Counted from the stretch's first letter, positions 11,329 through 21,846 are shown. The stretch is 64,000 nucleotides of DNA from Diadophis punctatus similis (GCA_023053685.1 JALIGW010000002.1:245364177-245428176); one strand, 5' to 3'. Numbers and translations: made by a program. Notes: generated by a model from the letters alone, not told the origin.

Positions 11329-11429
11329 CTTAATCTGTTAAATGTTAATCTGTTAAGGTTTTGGGGTCCCAATCCAAGAACGCCCCTTCTCTCCTCTGTG
11401 GGGTTCAGGGCCACATCCTCACCGGTCTC

Positions 11430-11974
11430 CTGCAAAGAGAAATGAAAAAGGCTCCGATGGCGACAGGGATTCTGAAGATAACCTATAAATGACCTGGAAG
11501 AAGGAGGAGAATATGGGATTATTTGTTGAGGACACAAAATAATGGGAGAGAGAGAATCGTCATTCCAGAAAATCTTGATGGGCCAAAATGGAAGAAACCA
11601 ACAAGATGAAGTCCAAGAGGGACCAATGCAGAGTTGTGAGTGGGAAAAACTCAAGGGAAGATGAGAGAGCTCAGGTGGGGAGGAGCAGGGGTGAAAAGGG
11701 CTGGTTTTTGGAGGTTGCAAGGCCATAGAAATCCCAGGCAGGCGATTCAAAACACATATTTACAATTATGGAAGGCCGCCTTTTGGACACCAGCTGCTTC
11801 TAGTACCTGCTTTACAAGACCAGCCTCAAAACTTCCTCGGCCCTGGAAAACACCCACCATTACAAAGCACCCACCCAGAAGGGGCTGCCACATCACTGCC
11901 CCCGCGTGGCCGAAAAGGGAAATATTGAATTTTAAAAAAGTTTACCCGGCTTTTAAAAACAGAAGCAAAGCCGA
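11430..11974 (-). other. Promoter-proximal intron of module B
   Basis: Homologous to 31329-32160, with 'aatgacctggaagaaggagg' and the conserved 'ctggtttttggaggttgcaa' landmark. No coding feature was seen. Confidence 0.5.
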
Positions 11975-12330
11975 AGAGCGGGATCCGCGGCTCCCTTCCT
12001 CCTGGCGGGGAAAAGATCTCCTGGCAGGAGGGGCGGCCTGGAGGGAGAGCAGCCCCACCTGCCCCGGCCGAGACCCAGAAGCCTCTCCCGAGGGATCCAG
12101 CCAGCGCCGATCTTCGCTGGGAGAAACGGGAGCCGCGGAGGGAAACCGAGATCCAGCCAGGGGGAGGGGCGTCTGCTCTCCTCTAGGGCCCCGCCCCCGC
12201 CCTGCAGCCCCGCCCCTTGGCCCCCTCCTCTCCTTGCCCCCTCGGCCTTTCACCCCCAATCTCCCCCTCCCAGCCAGGACCACGAGCTCAGAAACTTCCT
12301 CTGATCCTCCGATGGGTGTTCTTGTCGAGG
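11975..12330 (-). promoter_or_regulatory. CpG-rich promoter/first-exon region, module B
   Basis: A CpG-dense block whose upstream edge ('cctctgatcctccgatggg', 'cccatgggaagagtgtccc') groups it with the promoters of units 3 and 4. The E-box position reads CACGAG rather than CACGTG. There is no zinc-finger exon downstream of it before unit A's block. Confidence 0.5.
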
Positions 12331-12897
12331 GTTCCTCTGCCCATGGGAAGAGTGTCCCCGTCTGCACGCTAGAAGCGGGGCTGCCTCTCCTGCTTCAGTG
12401 CGTGCGTGTGTTATTTCAATGAGCCCAGACACTTATTTTCCCTTTTTTTTCTCTTGAGGAACTCCGTTCAAAGTTCCAGTAACTACTAGCAGCAACATAC
12501 AGTTAACATTTTTATGCCTGCTAAAATACTTTACTGATGTTTCCTCCTAACTGGATAATAAATCTTTAATTTTACTCCCAGGGACTTATAATTCAAATAG
12601 CTTCATGTCTTACACTGATCTGCAAGAGCCACTGATGCACAGGTTACATGATGGCCCTTTAAATTGGGTGAGGGTCTCTTAAATCAATGAGCCTGGGTGG
12701 GTTTTCTGCAGAGTCTCAGACTCTTTGGGTGGGTCATTTCCAAATCCCCAGAGCCCCCAGGAGAGCAAGACGGAGAGAGTTTGGGGGAGCAGCCCAGATC
12801 TCATGCTTGTTCCCATGGGGGCAATGCAAGTATGGCAGCTCAGCAGCTGAGAAGGGAAGAGGCCCGGAAACACTGCTAGGCCTCTGCACAGTAGAAT
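12331..12897. other. 5' flank of module B
   Basis: Shared with the 5' flanks at 45.1-45.6, 54.2-54.7 and about 60.4-61.1 kb (landmarks 'cttacactgatctgcaagag', 'agactctttgggtgggtca'). No gene was seen. Confidence 0.5.
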
Positions 12898-13085
12898 TTT
12901 TAAAATATTTATTTATATCCCGTCTTCATTACTTTTACCAATCACTCGAGGCAGTGAAGATATCCCACACATCCTCCTCCTAGTTGCCTCACAACAACCC
13001 TGTGAGGGGGGCTAGGCTGAAAGAATGAGGGGCTCCAGGTCACCCAGCTGGCTTTGATGGCCAAGGAGGGCCTGGAACTTCCTTT
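12898..13085 (-). mobile_element. Sauria-type SINE, head-truncated
   Basis: Body and tail are recognisable ('tttatatcccgtcttcatta', 'aaccctgtgagg', 'aggtcacccagctgg'); the tRNA head is worn. Copies at the same relative place in units 3 and 4 and at 61.1 kb show that the insertion predates the duplications. Confidence 0.65.
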
Positions 13086-13090
13086 CTAGC

Positions 13091-13121
13091 TTATTTCATT
13101 TCATTTCATTTCATTTCATTT
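13091..13121. repeat. (TTTCA)n microsatellite
   Basis: About six pentamer copies directly after the SINE. The unit 3 copy near 45776 has only two or three. Confidence 0.85.
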
Positions 13122-13125
13122 TTTT

Positions 13126-13880
13126 GTGTGTGTTTTAAGGTCCCCAAGGACTCCCCGTTCAGCCCTCTCAGAGACCCCCAAAATCCTCACAGGATGTGAG
13201 GCTGCACCTCCTCTATTTTCATCCACTGCGGCCCCACTCCACGCCGGATCGGTGGGGAAGGCAAAAGGAAGTCCACACACTCCACCGGGGCTGCCATGAA
13301 CCCCCCCTTGAGCTGCGGCCCCCCAAAAAGACTGAACGGATCCCCCTCCCACATTCTCCGCTTCTCTCCCTGCACCGAACTCTCTCCTCCAGTGGGTGAA
13401 AGACAAGGGAGACTCTGCCCGGACACCGATGACGCTGCAGAAGAGAGGATTCTCATTGGTCCTTGCGCTTTCCTGGCTACCCTCAATTCCGAAGTTCAAG
13501 GAAAAGGCTCCCTCCCCTCAATCAAGCATCCTGGGTGCTGAAGGGGCGTCTCTCCTGTGTGGGGTCTGGGGGGGGCGTCTCCTGGGGGCTCCTTCACTCT
13601 GGGCTCTTGGGGGGAAGAACGTTTCATCACTCCAGGAGCAGCTTCTCGGACGGGAATTAGTGAATTTAACCAGGGCAGCAAAAGCAGGCAAAAACGGGGG
13701 TGCAGGGAGGGGCTTCCGGGGACCCCAACCTTTCAGCCACTCTCTGCCCCCCCCGGCTTACTTCTAAAAAAGGCTCCGGACCGGCCACTGCTGGGGGCTT
13801 CCTCCCCCCAGACTGAGTCAGAAGGAGCTCCAAAACTCTGGCTTCAATTCCCAGAGGTGCATTTTTCCCACCTCAAAAAG
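13126..13880. other. Intergenic DNA between module B and unit 1
   Basis: Paralogous to 45790-46468 and partly to 22250-22600. GC-rich with several long but non-conserved frames. No gene or RNA was recognised. Confidence 0.4.
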
Positions 13881-14360
13881 GCAAACTGGACTTTCTTCAG
13901 TATTTTCTCCCCTTGAAAACGTTTCCCTTCTCATCTAAGAAGCTTCTTCAGTTCTGACTGACTGGGAGGGGGGAATGGGAGGACAAACCCATCAGGAGGA
14001 GACGTCCATCTGCATCTAAAATGACATGGCTGGCTCTTTCGAGGACAGCCACCTCCACCTTCTGGACAGAGAGGAGCCCTGGAGGGAAAGAGGGGCCAAA
14101 GCGGCCATCTTTGCCAAAATGAGCAGCCCTCCCACAACAGAGGGGGGTGGGAAGGACCCCCCCAACCTCCTGTCTATAACAGGGTCCTTTCAGCAGCCTC
14201 AGGGAGGCCCCACACCCCTTTGCACCCTGATTCAGCACCAACTGACTGCGAGGAATATCCATCCTTCCATCCTCCACCTCTCAGTCAGAACTGGGGAAGC
14301 TTCTGGGATGAGAAGGGAAACGTTTTCAAGGGAAAAACCCCCAAGAAAGTCCAGATGCCT
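13881..14360. repeat. Inverted-repeat module, copy 1
   Basis: Left arm 13881-13961 and right arm 14281-14360 are near-complementary. Both contain 'gaaaacgttt', 'cttctcat' and 'agttctgactga' or their reverse. The spacer is about 320 bp. The same structure recurs at 22604-23075 and 56161-56645, as a right arm only at 36050-36125, and with the arms fused at 46469-46554. Confidence 0.7.
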
Positions 14361-14378
14361 TTTGGAAAAGCATCTTAG

Positions 14379-14940
14379 ATGACTCTGAATTCTATAAAAC
14401 TTGGGACAGGTGGTATAACTGGCTTAACCAAAATAAATATCAAAAATTGCTATAATTATGTGTCATGATCCTAGACACACTATGAGTCATGATCTTAGAC
14501 AGTATAAATAATAACAAATGTCTACTTTTTCGCAAAGACCGGAACAAAATATCGGAATGTATACAATTTTACAAGATTATAAAATATTAATCAAGCTGAA
14601 CAAAAGAACCATTGTTGAAAAAGGGAAAATTGTTTTATTGTAATGATAATAGAGTGAACACAATATAACAAGAGAAAAGAATAAGGAAAATATTGGAAGA
14701 TATAAGAAAGATAATGATGTAAATAATAACTATAAAGATTAAACATGTTTTTGTATCACTAGGCTGTAAAAGGATAGCGTCGACGAGATGGTTGACATGT
14801 ATGTTCAATGTTCAATGTTTTCTATACTCAAAGATATTTCTTACTTATTCTTACATATGTTTATACATGTTTTTATGTTTGTTTGGATGTTTGTTTGTCT
14901 TTTTTACATAATTAATAAAGATTATTTAAAAAAAAAAAAA
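14379..14940 (+). mobile_element. L1 3' end with poly(A) and target duplication
   Basis: The first codons read SEFYKTWDRWYNWLNQ, matching the C-terminus of the L1 ORF2 at 63.2 kb. An AT-rich 3' UTR and a 13-A tail follow. A 15-bp direct repeat (ggaaaagcatcttag) flanks it at 14364-14378 and 14941-14955, so this is a clean 5'-truncated insertion into the end of the inverted-repeat module. Confidence 0.85.
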
Positions 14941-14955
14941 GGAAAAGCATCTTAG

Positions 14956-16080
14956 GGACAACCATGACCTGAAGGATGGAGGCTCTCCATAGAGACTCCA
15001 CTTTGCCCTTTTGAAATCTCGGTACACCCAGCCTGGACTCAAGGGGGCCTTAAATGACCTTAAGGGGGAATCTAGTCCATCCCTCCAGGCACAAAGAGAA
15101 AGGGAGATTCAAGTTGAGAATCATGGGGAGGGGGGAAGAAAAGAGAGTCCACACTTCCCTCCGGTCCTGGCATGAAGCAGCCCCCTGAACAGCCCCCTGA
15201 AGCTGCAACCCCCAAGACTGAAAATCTCACCCTCTCGGCTTCTACTGGAGGGGGGGTCTGAGTTGTCCTTCCAAACTCTCCCTTTAGTAGAGGGTGCTGG
15301 GGCCCCTCCCTTTGAGTTGGTCTTGGGCGGCTACAGGGGGTCTATTTGGGGGAACAGAAAAAAGGCCTTCAAAGAAAGCTAGTGGGGATGGAGATTGGTG
15401 GAGAGGAAAGTTTGGGGTATCCAGGGAAGGTGGGAGTCAAAGGGCTGGGAGAGCCCAGTAGGTATCCTTACTGTGACCCCCTCAGATCCCCCCCCCAAAG
15501 GAAGAGGGCTAGCATGAATATCACTTTCTTTGCAGCTCAGAGAGTTCCTGGGGCGTCTCTCCGCTTCTCTCATATTTCTTGCCATTTGGGGGGGGGGGGG
15601 GCAAAGAGACCACACTGAGATCCAAGGTTCCATCCAGAGCACTAGGCGGACTGCTGGACCAGTTGACCATCTGCCTGCCTTTTTCCACCCTGGGAAGATG
15701 GAGGAGGCCCATCCGGAAGCGCCTCCCCCACCTCCAGACCTCCCACCAAGGGTGGATCCTGCTGGGACGAACAATTCCCCATCTCTCCTCCAGGGGGCAT
15801 CTTCCGGTAGCCTCTTGTGACAGATTTCCTGCCCCTCCTCTGAGAAGCCTGGATCCCTCCTCTAGCAGCTGCTGGGAACTATGGGCTCTGGACTCCCTGA
15901 AGGCCTTCTTCCTCCTCCTGCTCCCCGCAGCCCATTTCCTGATCCAGGGGAGGTCCGAATGCCACTTCCTCAACCCACTTTGGCTGCACAGTATGGCAAA
16001 ATCTGAACTGCCATCTTGTCAGTTTTGAGCCACCCAGTCCATCTTCTGAAAAAGGCCCTTTTGATTATTTTGAACGATAC
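14956..16080. other. Intergenic DNA downstream of ZNF1
   Basis: Conserved in parallel order before units 2, 3, 4 and 5 (for example 'aaagctagtggggatg', 'ggtggatcctgctggga', 'ctagcagctgctgggaac'). Contains G runs near 15588-15601. The frames are not conserved between copies, so this is taken as non-coding framework. Confidence 0.5.
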
Positions 16081-16081
16081 T

Positions 16082-16087
16082 TTTATT
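16082..16087 (-). terminator. Polyadenylation signal AATAAA, ZNF1
   Basis: It lies about 725 bp past the ZNF1 stop. The same signal in the same context ('atccttAATAAAAGta') is found at the matching place after all five zinc-finger exons. Confidence 0.65.
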
Positions 16088-16809
16088 AAGGATTATATGC
16101 ACAGAAAGAAAGTTAATACAAATATTTATGTGTAACTACGGTATATGAAAAAGACAATGAAAAAAGGAGAAAAATTCCTTCCAAAAATATAATAGGAAAA
16201 AGAAACTTTTCCTCTTCATCCTCAGCCAGAAGATTCAACATCAAAACTTTTATCACTAAATAAACCACCAGATTCATTTCACCCTTCGCCCCATTTTCTC
16301 GTCTAAGTTTTCAGTTCTCATTGATCAACACAGTCTAGTAAAAATTAAGGGAAATACCTGGTTCCTTGACTTACGACTAAAGGATCTTATGACCGGAAAT
16401 CAATTTCCAATTTGTAGTCATAAGTCAAGGACTTCCTGTACTCTACAAAGCATTATATCAATTCCCCACATACTTATAACTCTTTTGTGTAATCACTCTG
16501 GTAAGTTTATAATGCGGCTTTGAGAGCAAAATATTCTCACACTCCCAACATTTACACCCTTTTGCCCCATTGTGTACTCTCTGAGGTTCTTTTGCTTCAG
16601 TAGGAAAAACATTTACTCACACCAAATGATTGTAGGATTTCCCTTCTGTCACTGTGTGAAGTTCCTGGTAAACATTAAGATGTGTTGACATAAAATGTTT
16701 CCAATGTTGTTCACAGCTGAATAGATTTATCTCTGCTATGGACATTTTGGTGCTTTTTTAGCTTTGGTTTACTATGAAAAGGTTTCTCGCACTCTGCACA
16801 TTTGTGCAG
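16088..16809 (-). other. ZNF1 3' UTR with decayed fingers and a foldback repeat
   Basis: Directly after the TAG stop the same frame encodes one intact C2H2 finger (16809-16738). Further on (16490-16725) three worn finger-like segments can be traced. A short palindromic repeat ('ccttgacttacgact' and 'agtcataagtcaagg') lies at 16356-16441. Confidence 0.6.
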
Positions 16810-18129
16810 CTACTGTCTTGCGTGATTTCGGGTGTGCCTGCAAAGTGCTGAAGGATGGGAAAAAGGTTTCCCACACTTCAGACATTTATATGGTTTTTCT
16901 CCAGTGTGGATTCGCTGATGCATCACAAGATAATCTTTCCTTGAAAAACATTTATCGCACTCTGAGCATTTGTGAGGTTTCTCTCCTGTATGGATTCGGC
17001 TGTGATTTCTAAGGGAACCTGAATGAGCAAATGTTCTCCCACAGTCCAAACATTTGTAATTTTTTTCCCCTGTGTGAATTTTCACATGACTTCTAAGGTC
17101 TGATGAAGTACGATAAAAACTTCCACAGTCGATGCATTGATATGGTTTCTGCCCTGTGTGGGTTTTACGATGGTTCCAAAGGCCTCGCTTGTCTCTAAAG
17201 TATTTTCCACATTCTACGCATCTGTATGGCTTCTCTCCTGTATGGAACCTTTGATGCCTTCCAAGGTGTTGTTTTTGAGTAAAACATTTCCCACACTCCC
17301 CACATTTGTAGGGTTTCTCCCCCGTGTGGATTCTCTGATGAATCTGAAGATTGGATGGTGAAATAAAACTTTTCCCACAGTCCCCACATTTATGGGGTAG
17401 ATCCCCTTTGTGCCACTTCTGGTGTCTCTCAAGTTCACTAGAACGCATAAATCGTTTCTCACATTCTGGGCATTCATAGGGTCTCTCTCCAGCATGACGC
17501 CTCTGATGTTCCACAAGGGTTGATTTCCGGGTAAAAAATTTCCCACATTTGAGGCACTTTTCTTTTTTTTCTCCTCTGTGTATTTTCAAATGTCTCAGCA
17601 GAGCTGAACTCTCGGTGAAACATTTTCCACACTCAAAGCACTTGTAAGATTTTATTCCTGCATGAATCTTCTCATGGGACGAAAGATTTGACTTATGAGA
17701 AAAGCTCTTCCCACATTCCCAACACTTGTAAGGTTTCTCCCCTGTGTGAATTCTCTCGTGGTCTCTAAGATGGCCTTTTTGACGGAAAAATTTCCCACAT
17801 TCCAGACATTGATAAGGTTTCTCTCCAGTATGGATTTTCTGATGTGTAAGAAGGCTTGACTTTTGACTAAAGCATAAGTCACATTCCTCACATTCATAGG
17901 GTTTTAGTGTTGGGGGGCTTCTGAGATCTTTTGAGTTTTTTCCAGAGAAACATTTCTCACCCTCCAAACCTTGACTGGATCCACTTCCCACATGGAGCTT
18001 CTTGTGGGTCAAAAGGAGGGACCTGCGAGCAAAGGATTCCCCACACTCTGAGCATTCATGGGTTCTTTTGGGCGTTCTTGGAGGGCTGCTTGTGTCTGAT
18101 GGGGGATCCAAGAGCTTCCCACCCTCCAT
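16810..18129 (-). CDS. ZNF1: C2H2 zinc-finger protein, 14 fingers
   Basis: A single exon encodes 439 residues. An N-terminal finger (C26-H46) is set apart by a 33-residue Lys/Ser-rich spacer from 13 contiguous fingers at 28-residue spacing (C80 to H436), joined mostly by TGEKPY-type linkers. All zinc ligands are present. Helix residues at -1/2/3/6 for fingers 0-13 are RSLT, QSST, QGHD, HSNS, ESAR, RSTE, RSER, SSNI, QQHR, DRGN, TSDS, HGSN, RDYM, HSAR. The product is most likely a nuclear sequence-specific DNA-binding protein. The ATG has a strong Kozak context (A at -3, G at +4), and two in-frame TAG codons lie 11 codons upstream. An acceptor CCCTCTTGCAG ends at 18218. No KRAB-like exon lies between this exon and its CpG promoter at 18840-19205, unlike unit 2. 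The closest relative is ZNF5. Confidence 0.87.
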   Translation of the reverse strand: MEGGKLLDPPSDTSSPPRTPKRTHECSECGESFARRSLLLTHKKLHVGSGSSQGLEGEKCFSGKNSKDLRSPPTLKPYECEECDLCFSQKSSLLTHQKIHTGEKPYQCLECGKFFRQKGHLRDHERIHTGEKPYKCWECGKSFSHKSNLSSHEKIHAGIKSYKCFECGKCFTESSALLRHLKIHRGEKKEKCLKCGKFFTRKSTLVEHQRRHAGERPYECPECEKRFMRSSELERHQKWHKGDLPHKCGDCGKSFISPSNLQIHQRIHTGEKPYKCGECGKCFTQKQHLGRHQRFHTGEKPYRCVECGKYFRDKRGLWNHRKTHTGQKPYQCIDCGSFYRTSSDLRSHVKIHTGEKNYKCLDCGRTFAHSGSLRNHSRIHTGEKPHKCSECDKCFSRKDYLVMHQRIHTGEKPYKCLKCGKPFSHPSALCRHTRNHARQ

Positions 18130-18217
18130 GCTTTCCCTTGGCTGCTGCCTTGGGCTGAATTTCTACTATCTCTTGTTAGTTGTTCTTGAAGGTAAATCTT
18201 TGGTCACAGCTGTTTTC

Positions 18218-18839
18218 CTGCAAGAGGGACAAAAAAGATGAGAACATTATTTCCTTTCGAGAAACACAGAAAATCAGAAATGAAAAGGGCTGCTCTTTTC
18301 TGCTCTTTTTGGAGGCTGAAAGGCCACAAAGATTCCAGTTAGGAGTCTCAAAATTTATTTACAATTATTTAAGTGAGCCTTCTGGCCATCAGCTTGTTCC
18401 AGCAGCTCCTCACAAGACCCCCCTCAAAACTTCATTTTCTTCTTTGAAAAACATCCAGCAAGGAGGAGCTCCCACATCACAGCCTCTTCTGGGCAAAACA
18501 AGGAAAATTTAAAGCTTAGAAATTCTACCCATCTTTTTAAAGCAGAAACAAAGAAAAGATTAACATAAAAAGAAAGGATTTTATTTTTGGCCTTTCAGAC
18601 AGAGCTCAAAGAAAGGGGATCTCTTTTGTGGGTTAAGAAAAAAACGAGCTCAATTCAACTAATTTAAACTTCTTTCCTTTCCCCCAAAACCTCCCCTCCC
18701 CGTTGCAAAGAGGTCAGTGAGTGTTAATAACACATTACAAATCGCAGTAAATGTTTTAAAGCACAATTTAATGTCTTTTTTTCAAATGTACTTGAGGGAT
18801 TCGCATCCTCAGAGACCTCGTGCTCTGACGGAACTAGCT
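18218..18839 (-). other. Intron between ZNF1 exon and promoter 1
   Basis: Only about 620 bp. The sequence jumps from zinc-finger-exon flank straight into the promoter-proximal intron at about 18283 ('aaaagggctgctc'), so the KRAB-like exon and its flanks are deleted in this unit. Confidence 0.6.
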
Positions 18840-19205
18840 CTGCAGCCCCCCTGGAGGGAAGGGAGGGATCTGCTCCCTGCAGCCAACGCCAGAGCCGGAT
18901 CTCCCCGAGGAAAACCCGGGAAGCCGAAGAGCGGGATCCGCAGCTCCCGTCCTCCTGGCGGGGGGAAGATCTCCTGGCAGGAGGGGCGGCCTGGAGGACG
19001 GAGGGAGAGCAGCCTTACCTGCCCCGAGTGGGATCCAGAAGCCTCTCCCGAGGGATCCAGCGCTGATCCTCACCAGGCGAAGGAAAGCAGAATTCCAGCC
19101 ACTGGGACCCGAGGGGTGGGGGCTTCCGGCTTCCTCTCGGGCTCCGCCTACTCCTTGAGGCCCCGCCTCTTCCCCCTCCCGCTTTCAGCTAGGACCACGT
19201 GCTCC
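18840..19205 (-). promoter_or_regulatory. CpG-rich promoter/first-exon region, unit 1
   Basis: CpG-dense block with an E-box CACGTG at 19196-19201 in 'gaccacgtgctccgaaac', the same as unit 2 and nearly the same as unit 0. It is the nearest promoter candidate for ZNF1. Confidence 0.6.
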
Positions 19206-20249
19206 GAAACCCTTTGTGTGTCTTTCTGATTGTGTCTTTCTGTGTGTGTGTATCTGTGTGGGTGCTGGAAGCTGAAGCTCTGCAGATGCCCTGAAAGAGT
19301 TGCGCAAAAAGGCCCCGTAAGAGTTGGAGGGTCCTTGGGGCTCCCTGAGGTTGGTGGTTGGTTGCTGCCCTGATGATGTTACCTAGTTTGGGTAATGAGA
19401 CGTCTCTGGGGAAACCCCGAAGCTCAGAGACCACCAAGGACCCCCCATTTCCCCCCTGAGCTATTCTCCCTGGTTGATTTTAAGGGATTCTGGCGTTTCT
19501 GGAGCTGGAGAAGAGGGGGGGGGGAATCCAGACCCAGAGGAAGAGGAGCTCCGAGGGGAGCTCCATCCCCCCCCCAGGTAGGGGCACCTCATCCCTTGTG
19601 CTACAGTGGGATCCACTTCTGGGGAACCTGGTGTCCAGACCAAGAGGCTCACAGTTGACCTTCCGTGTATCCCAGGACTGGATCTTCTTCCCAAAGAGCC
19701 TTAAATCCACAAAGAGAAAGAGCCTCCATCAGACTGGAGGAGCATCCGGGTACCAGGCGCCTCTGGGGAACCAGGTGTCCGGATCAAGGGGATCACAGGG
19801 GGCGGGAAGATTGCAGAAGCCCCCCTGAAGTAGCCAATAGGAGTCCGGCAGATCCCAGCTTCTGAGCACATCAGCAACTATGTCACAAAGGACATTTCTA
19901 TGGGATCAGTGGGGAAGAGACCACTTCCCAAGTAAAACAGCTAGGAAAACATTATCTTGGGTAGGGCTGGGGATGAGATGCCATTTCATGGAGGACGGAG
20001 GAGGAGGAGAGAATTAACCAGGATTAGAGGAAAGGGATGAGTTAAGGTGGGTCTCATTTAGTGAAGCCAATGAATCCCACAAAACTATTTGAAGTGATGT
20101 CTCTATGGAAAATTCAGTAATTGGTTCCAGATTGGCAGAAATAAGCAAGAAGAATATTTAATGTAACATGGTATATGAATAATGATGAAATATTACAGTA
20201 AGAGAATAACAAGAATATCCATAAAGTAACTTAAATACAATCTAAATTA
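19206..20249. other. 5' flank of unit 1
   Basis: The part from about 19650 to 20160 matches 32670-33210 upstream of unit 2 ('tcccaggactggatcttct', 'catccgggtaccaggcg') and is not found upstream of units 3 and 4. No gene was recognised. Confidence 0.5.
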
Positions 20250-20340
20250 ACAGGTTAAGAGAATTGGAAGGGACCTTGTAGGTCGTCTAGTCCACCCCAC
20301 CCACCCAAGCAGGAGATGCTACACTGTTTCTGACAGGTCA
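20250..20340 (-). mobile_element. CR1 3'-end fragment
   Basis: Minus-strand CR1 3' UTR: 'ggaagggaccttgtaggtc' and 'caggagatgctacac'. Short and truncated. Confidence 0.65.
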
Positions 20341-20777
20341 AATTAAAAAGATGACAAGCTTTATTTAATAACAACATGCCAGGGACCTTTTTTCTCTCTT
20401 TACCACAATTATGTCCTTTTCTGTTTTTTTGAAAGGATTCCAGGATAAAACCTTTTCTATGCTACAAGGACTTCTAGGGCTCCTCTCTGAGGGGACTCAT
20501 AAATGCAGGACAACAATTGTCTCATTTCAAGCAACAGATTTTCCACACACCAAGCTCTGATGGGGTTTCTCACCTGGAAAGAGTGTACAGCCGTCCGACC
20601 ACCTGGAGGGTTTCTGGAGGGCATTTTTACCTGCAGACCCAGGTAGACAGTCCAGAAAAATATTTCACACACACCAAACGCACAATTTCTTTTTCTTGTG
20701 TGTATCCTTTGGGGTCTCCAGAGGTCTCAGTGAAGTCAGTATTTTGCAATATTCCAAATATTTATACAAAACAGAAT
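20341..20777. other. Spacer with possible worn finger sequence
   Basis: Contains phrases such as 'tttccacacaccaagctctg' and 'ggggtttctcacctgg' that resemble minus-strand zinc-finger linkers (20530-20720). No intact C2H2 unit can be read. It is probably decayed finger-exon DNA. Confidence 0.35.
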
Positions 20778-20986
20778 AAGAGTAGAGTAGGAGTAGAATA
20801 GAATAGAATGGAATGGAAGAATAGAATAGCAATAAAAATTGAATAGAATAGCAATAAGAATAGAATAGAATAGAAATAATAGAATAGAATAGAATAGAAT
20901 AGAATAGGAATAAGAATAGAATAGAATAGAATAGAATAGAATAGAATAGAATAGAATAGAATAGAATAGAATAGAATTATTTATTG
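20778..20986. repeat. (AATAG)n microsatellite
   Basis: About 200 bp of mostly perfect pentamers with interruptions on the left. It joins the reverse-oriented L3 LINE 3' end at 20987, the usual arrangement for L3 tails in snakes. Confidence 0.9.
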
Positions 20987-21045
20987 GCCAAGTGTGATTG
21001 GACACAGAAGGAATTTGTCTTGGGTGACCCACTTTTGCAAATGCT
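20987..21045 (-). mobile_element. CR1-L3 LINE 3' end fragment
   Basis: 'ttattggccaagtgtgattg' and 'aaggaatttgtct' are the reverse of the plus-strand L3 end at 34500-34550. Confidence 0.7.
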
Positions 21046-21072
21046 ACAAGATTTATCAAGATTTCATTACAA

Positions 21073-21343
21073 GTATGGTAGTTCTCAACTTATGGCAAAC
21101 ATTGATGGCATATAAAAGAATTCTGGCCATTGTAAAATGTCCCCCCCCCCACGTTATGTGACCACATTATGAGCTCTTGGCAATTGGCTGGCTTTTGCGA
21201 TCAGATTTGCTTTATATTTAGGATTCCTTTTTGCTTAAAATGCCATAAAATGTGATTCTGGGTGCCAGAACGTTCAGCTGTATAAACCTGTGACCTGGAA
21301 TCTCTTCCTAATTGTGATTGGAAGTCGAGGACTAGCTGTGCTC
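21073..21343. repeat. Palindromic DNA repeat, diverged copy
   Basis: Ends 'tggtagttctcaacttatgg' and 'gaagtcgaggactagctgtg' are inverted repeats of the same family as 8982-9232. Confidence 0.5.
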
Positions 21344-21439
21344 TGCAAAAAATGATCTGCATTCCTCAACAATCGTAACTTTTTTCTTTTCTTTTTCACT
21401 CAGCTAAGTTACTAGTGCTCCTTCTTTATGCACTTTTGC

Positions 21440-21846
21440 TTGATTATGGATTCTCCTATTGTATTTAAGGTGACATGACTAGGAAAAACATTTTCCCCAC
21501 ACCAAAACAATTGTATGATTCCTCTATTGTCACTGTGTGAAGTTCCTGGTGAACATTAAGATGTGACTTTTGAAAAAAAGTGTCCCCAACATTGTTCAGG
21601 ACTGAAGAGATTTCTCTCTGCTATGGACCTTCTAATGGATTTTTAGCTTTGATTTACAATGAAAAGGTTTCTCTCACTCTGCACACTTGGAAAGGCACTT
21701 CCCTGTGCGATTTCGGGTGTGCCTGCGAAATGCTGAATGGTGGGTGGAACATTTCTCACAATCTGAACGTTTATATGGTTTTTCTCCATTGTGGATTTGC
21801 TGATGTATCACAAGAATACTTTTTTCAGAAAAACGTTTATTGCACT
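21440..21846 (-). pseudogene. Zinc-finger exon remnant (C-terminal fingers and 3' UTR)
   Basis: On the minus strand, 21846 to about 21660 reads as the last fingers of this family: an intact '[12 protein letters not shown]' linker, then a finger with its first cysteine mutated, then the terminal 'CAE' followed by a stop where ZNF1 has CAECEKPF. The 3' UTR landmarks of the zinc-finger exons ('tcctggtgaacattaag', 'cactgtgtgaagttcctgg') follow at 21530-21560. Everything upstream is replaced at 21847 by unrelated DNA. It is the scar of a lost gene copy. Confidence 0.75.

Larger units (their letters stand above)
10691..11429 (-). pseudogene. KRAB-A-like exon, module B, split by transposons
   Basis: The acceptor CTTTGCAG (at 11430-11437) opens a frame reading ETGEDVALNPTEERR, a worn KRAB-A start. 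The exon is cut after about 80 bp by a CR1 3' fragment (10876-11093) and a tRNA SINE (11094-11328). The remainder continues at 10691-10875 to a weakened donor GTGCAT. It cannot encode a KRAB domain. Confidence 0.55.

Noticed and set aside
13900..14350. Hammerhead-ribozyme-like core (gatgag...gaaac) in the arms of the inverted-repeat module
   Set aside because: The first core position does not fit CTGATGA, and no stem II or stem III of useful length can be drawn around it.
17137..17361. Plus-strand and shifted-frame ORFs inside the zinc-finger exons
   Set aside because: They are shadows of the 84-bp finger periodicity and lack independent conservation or motifs.
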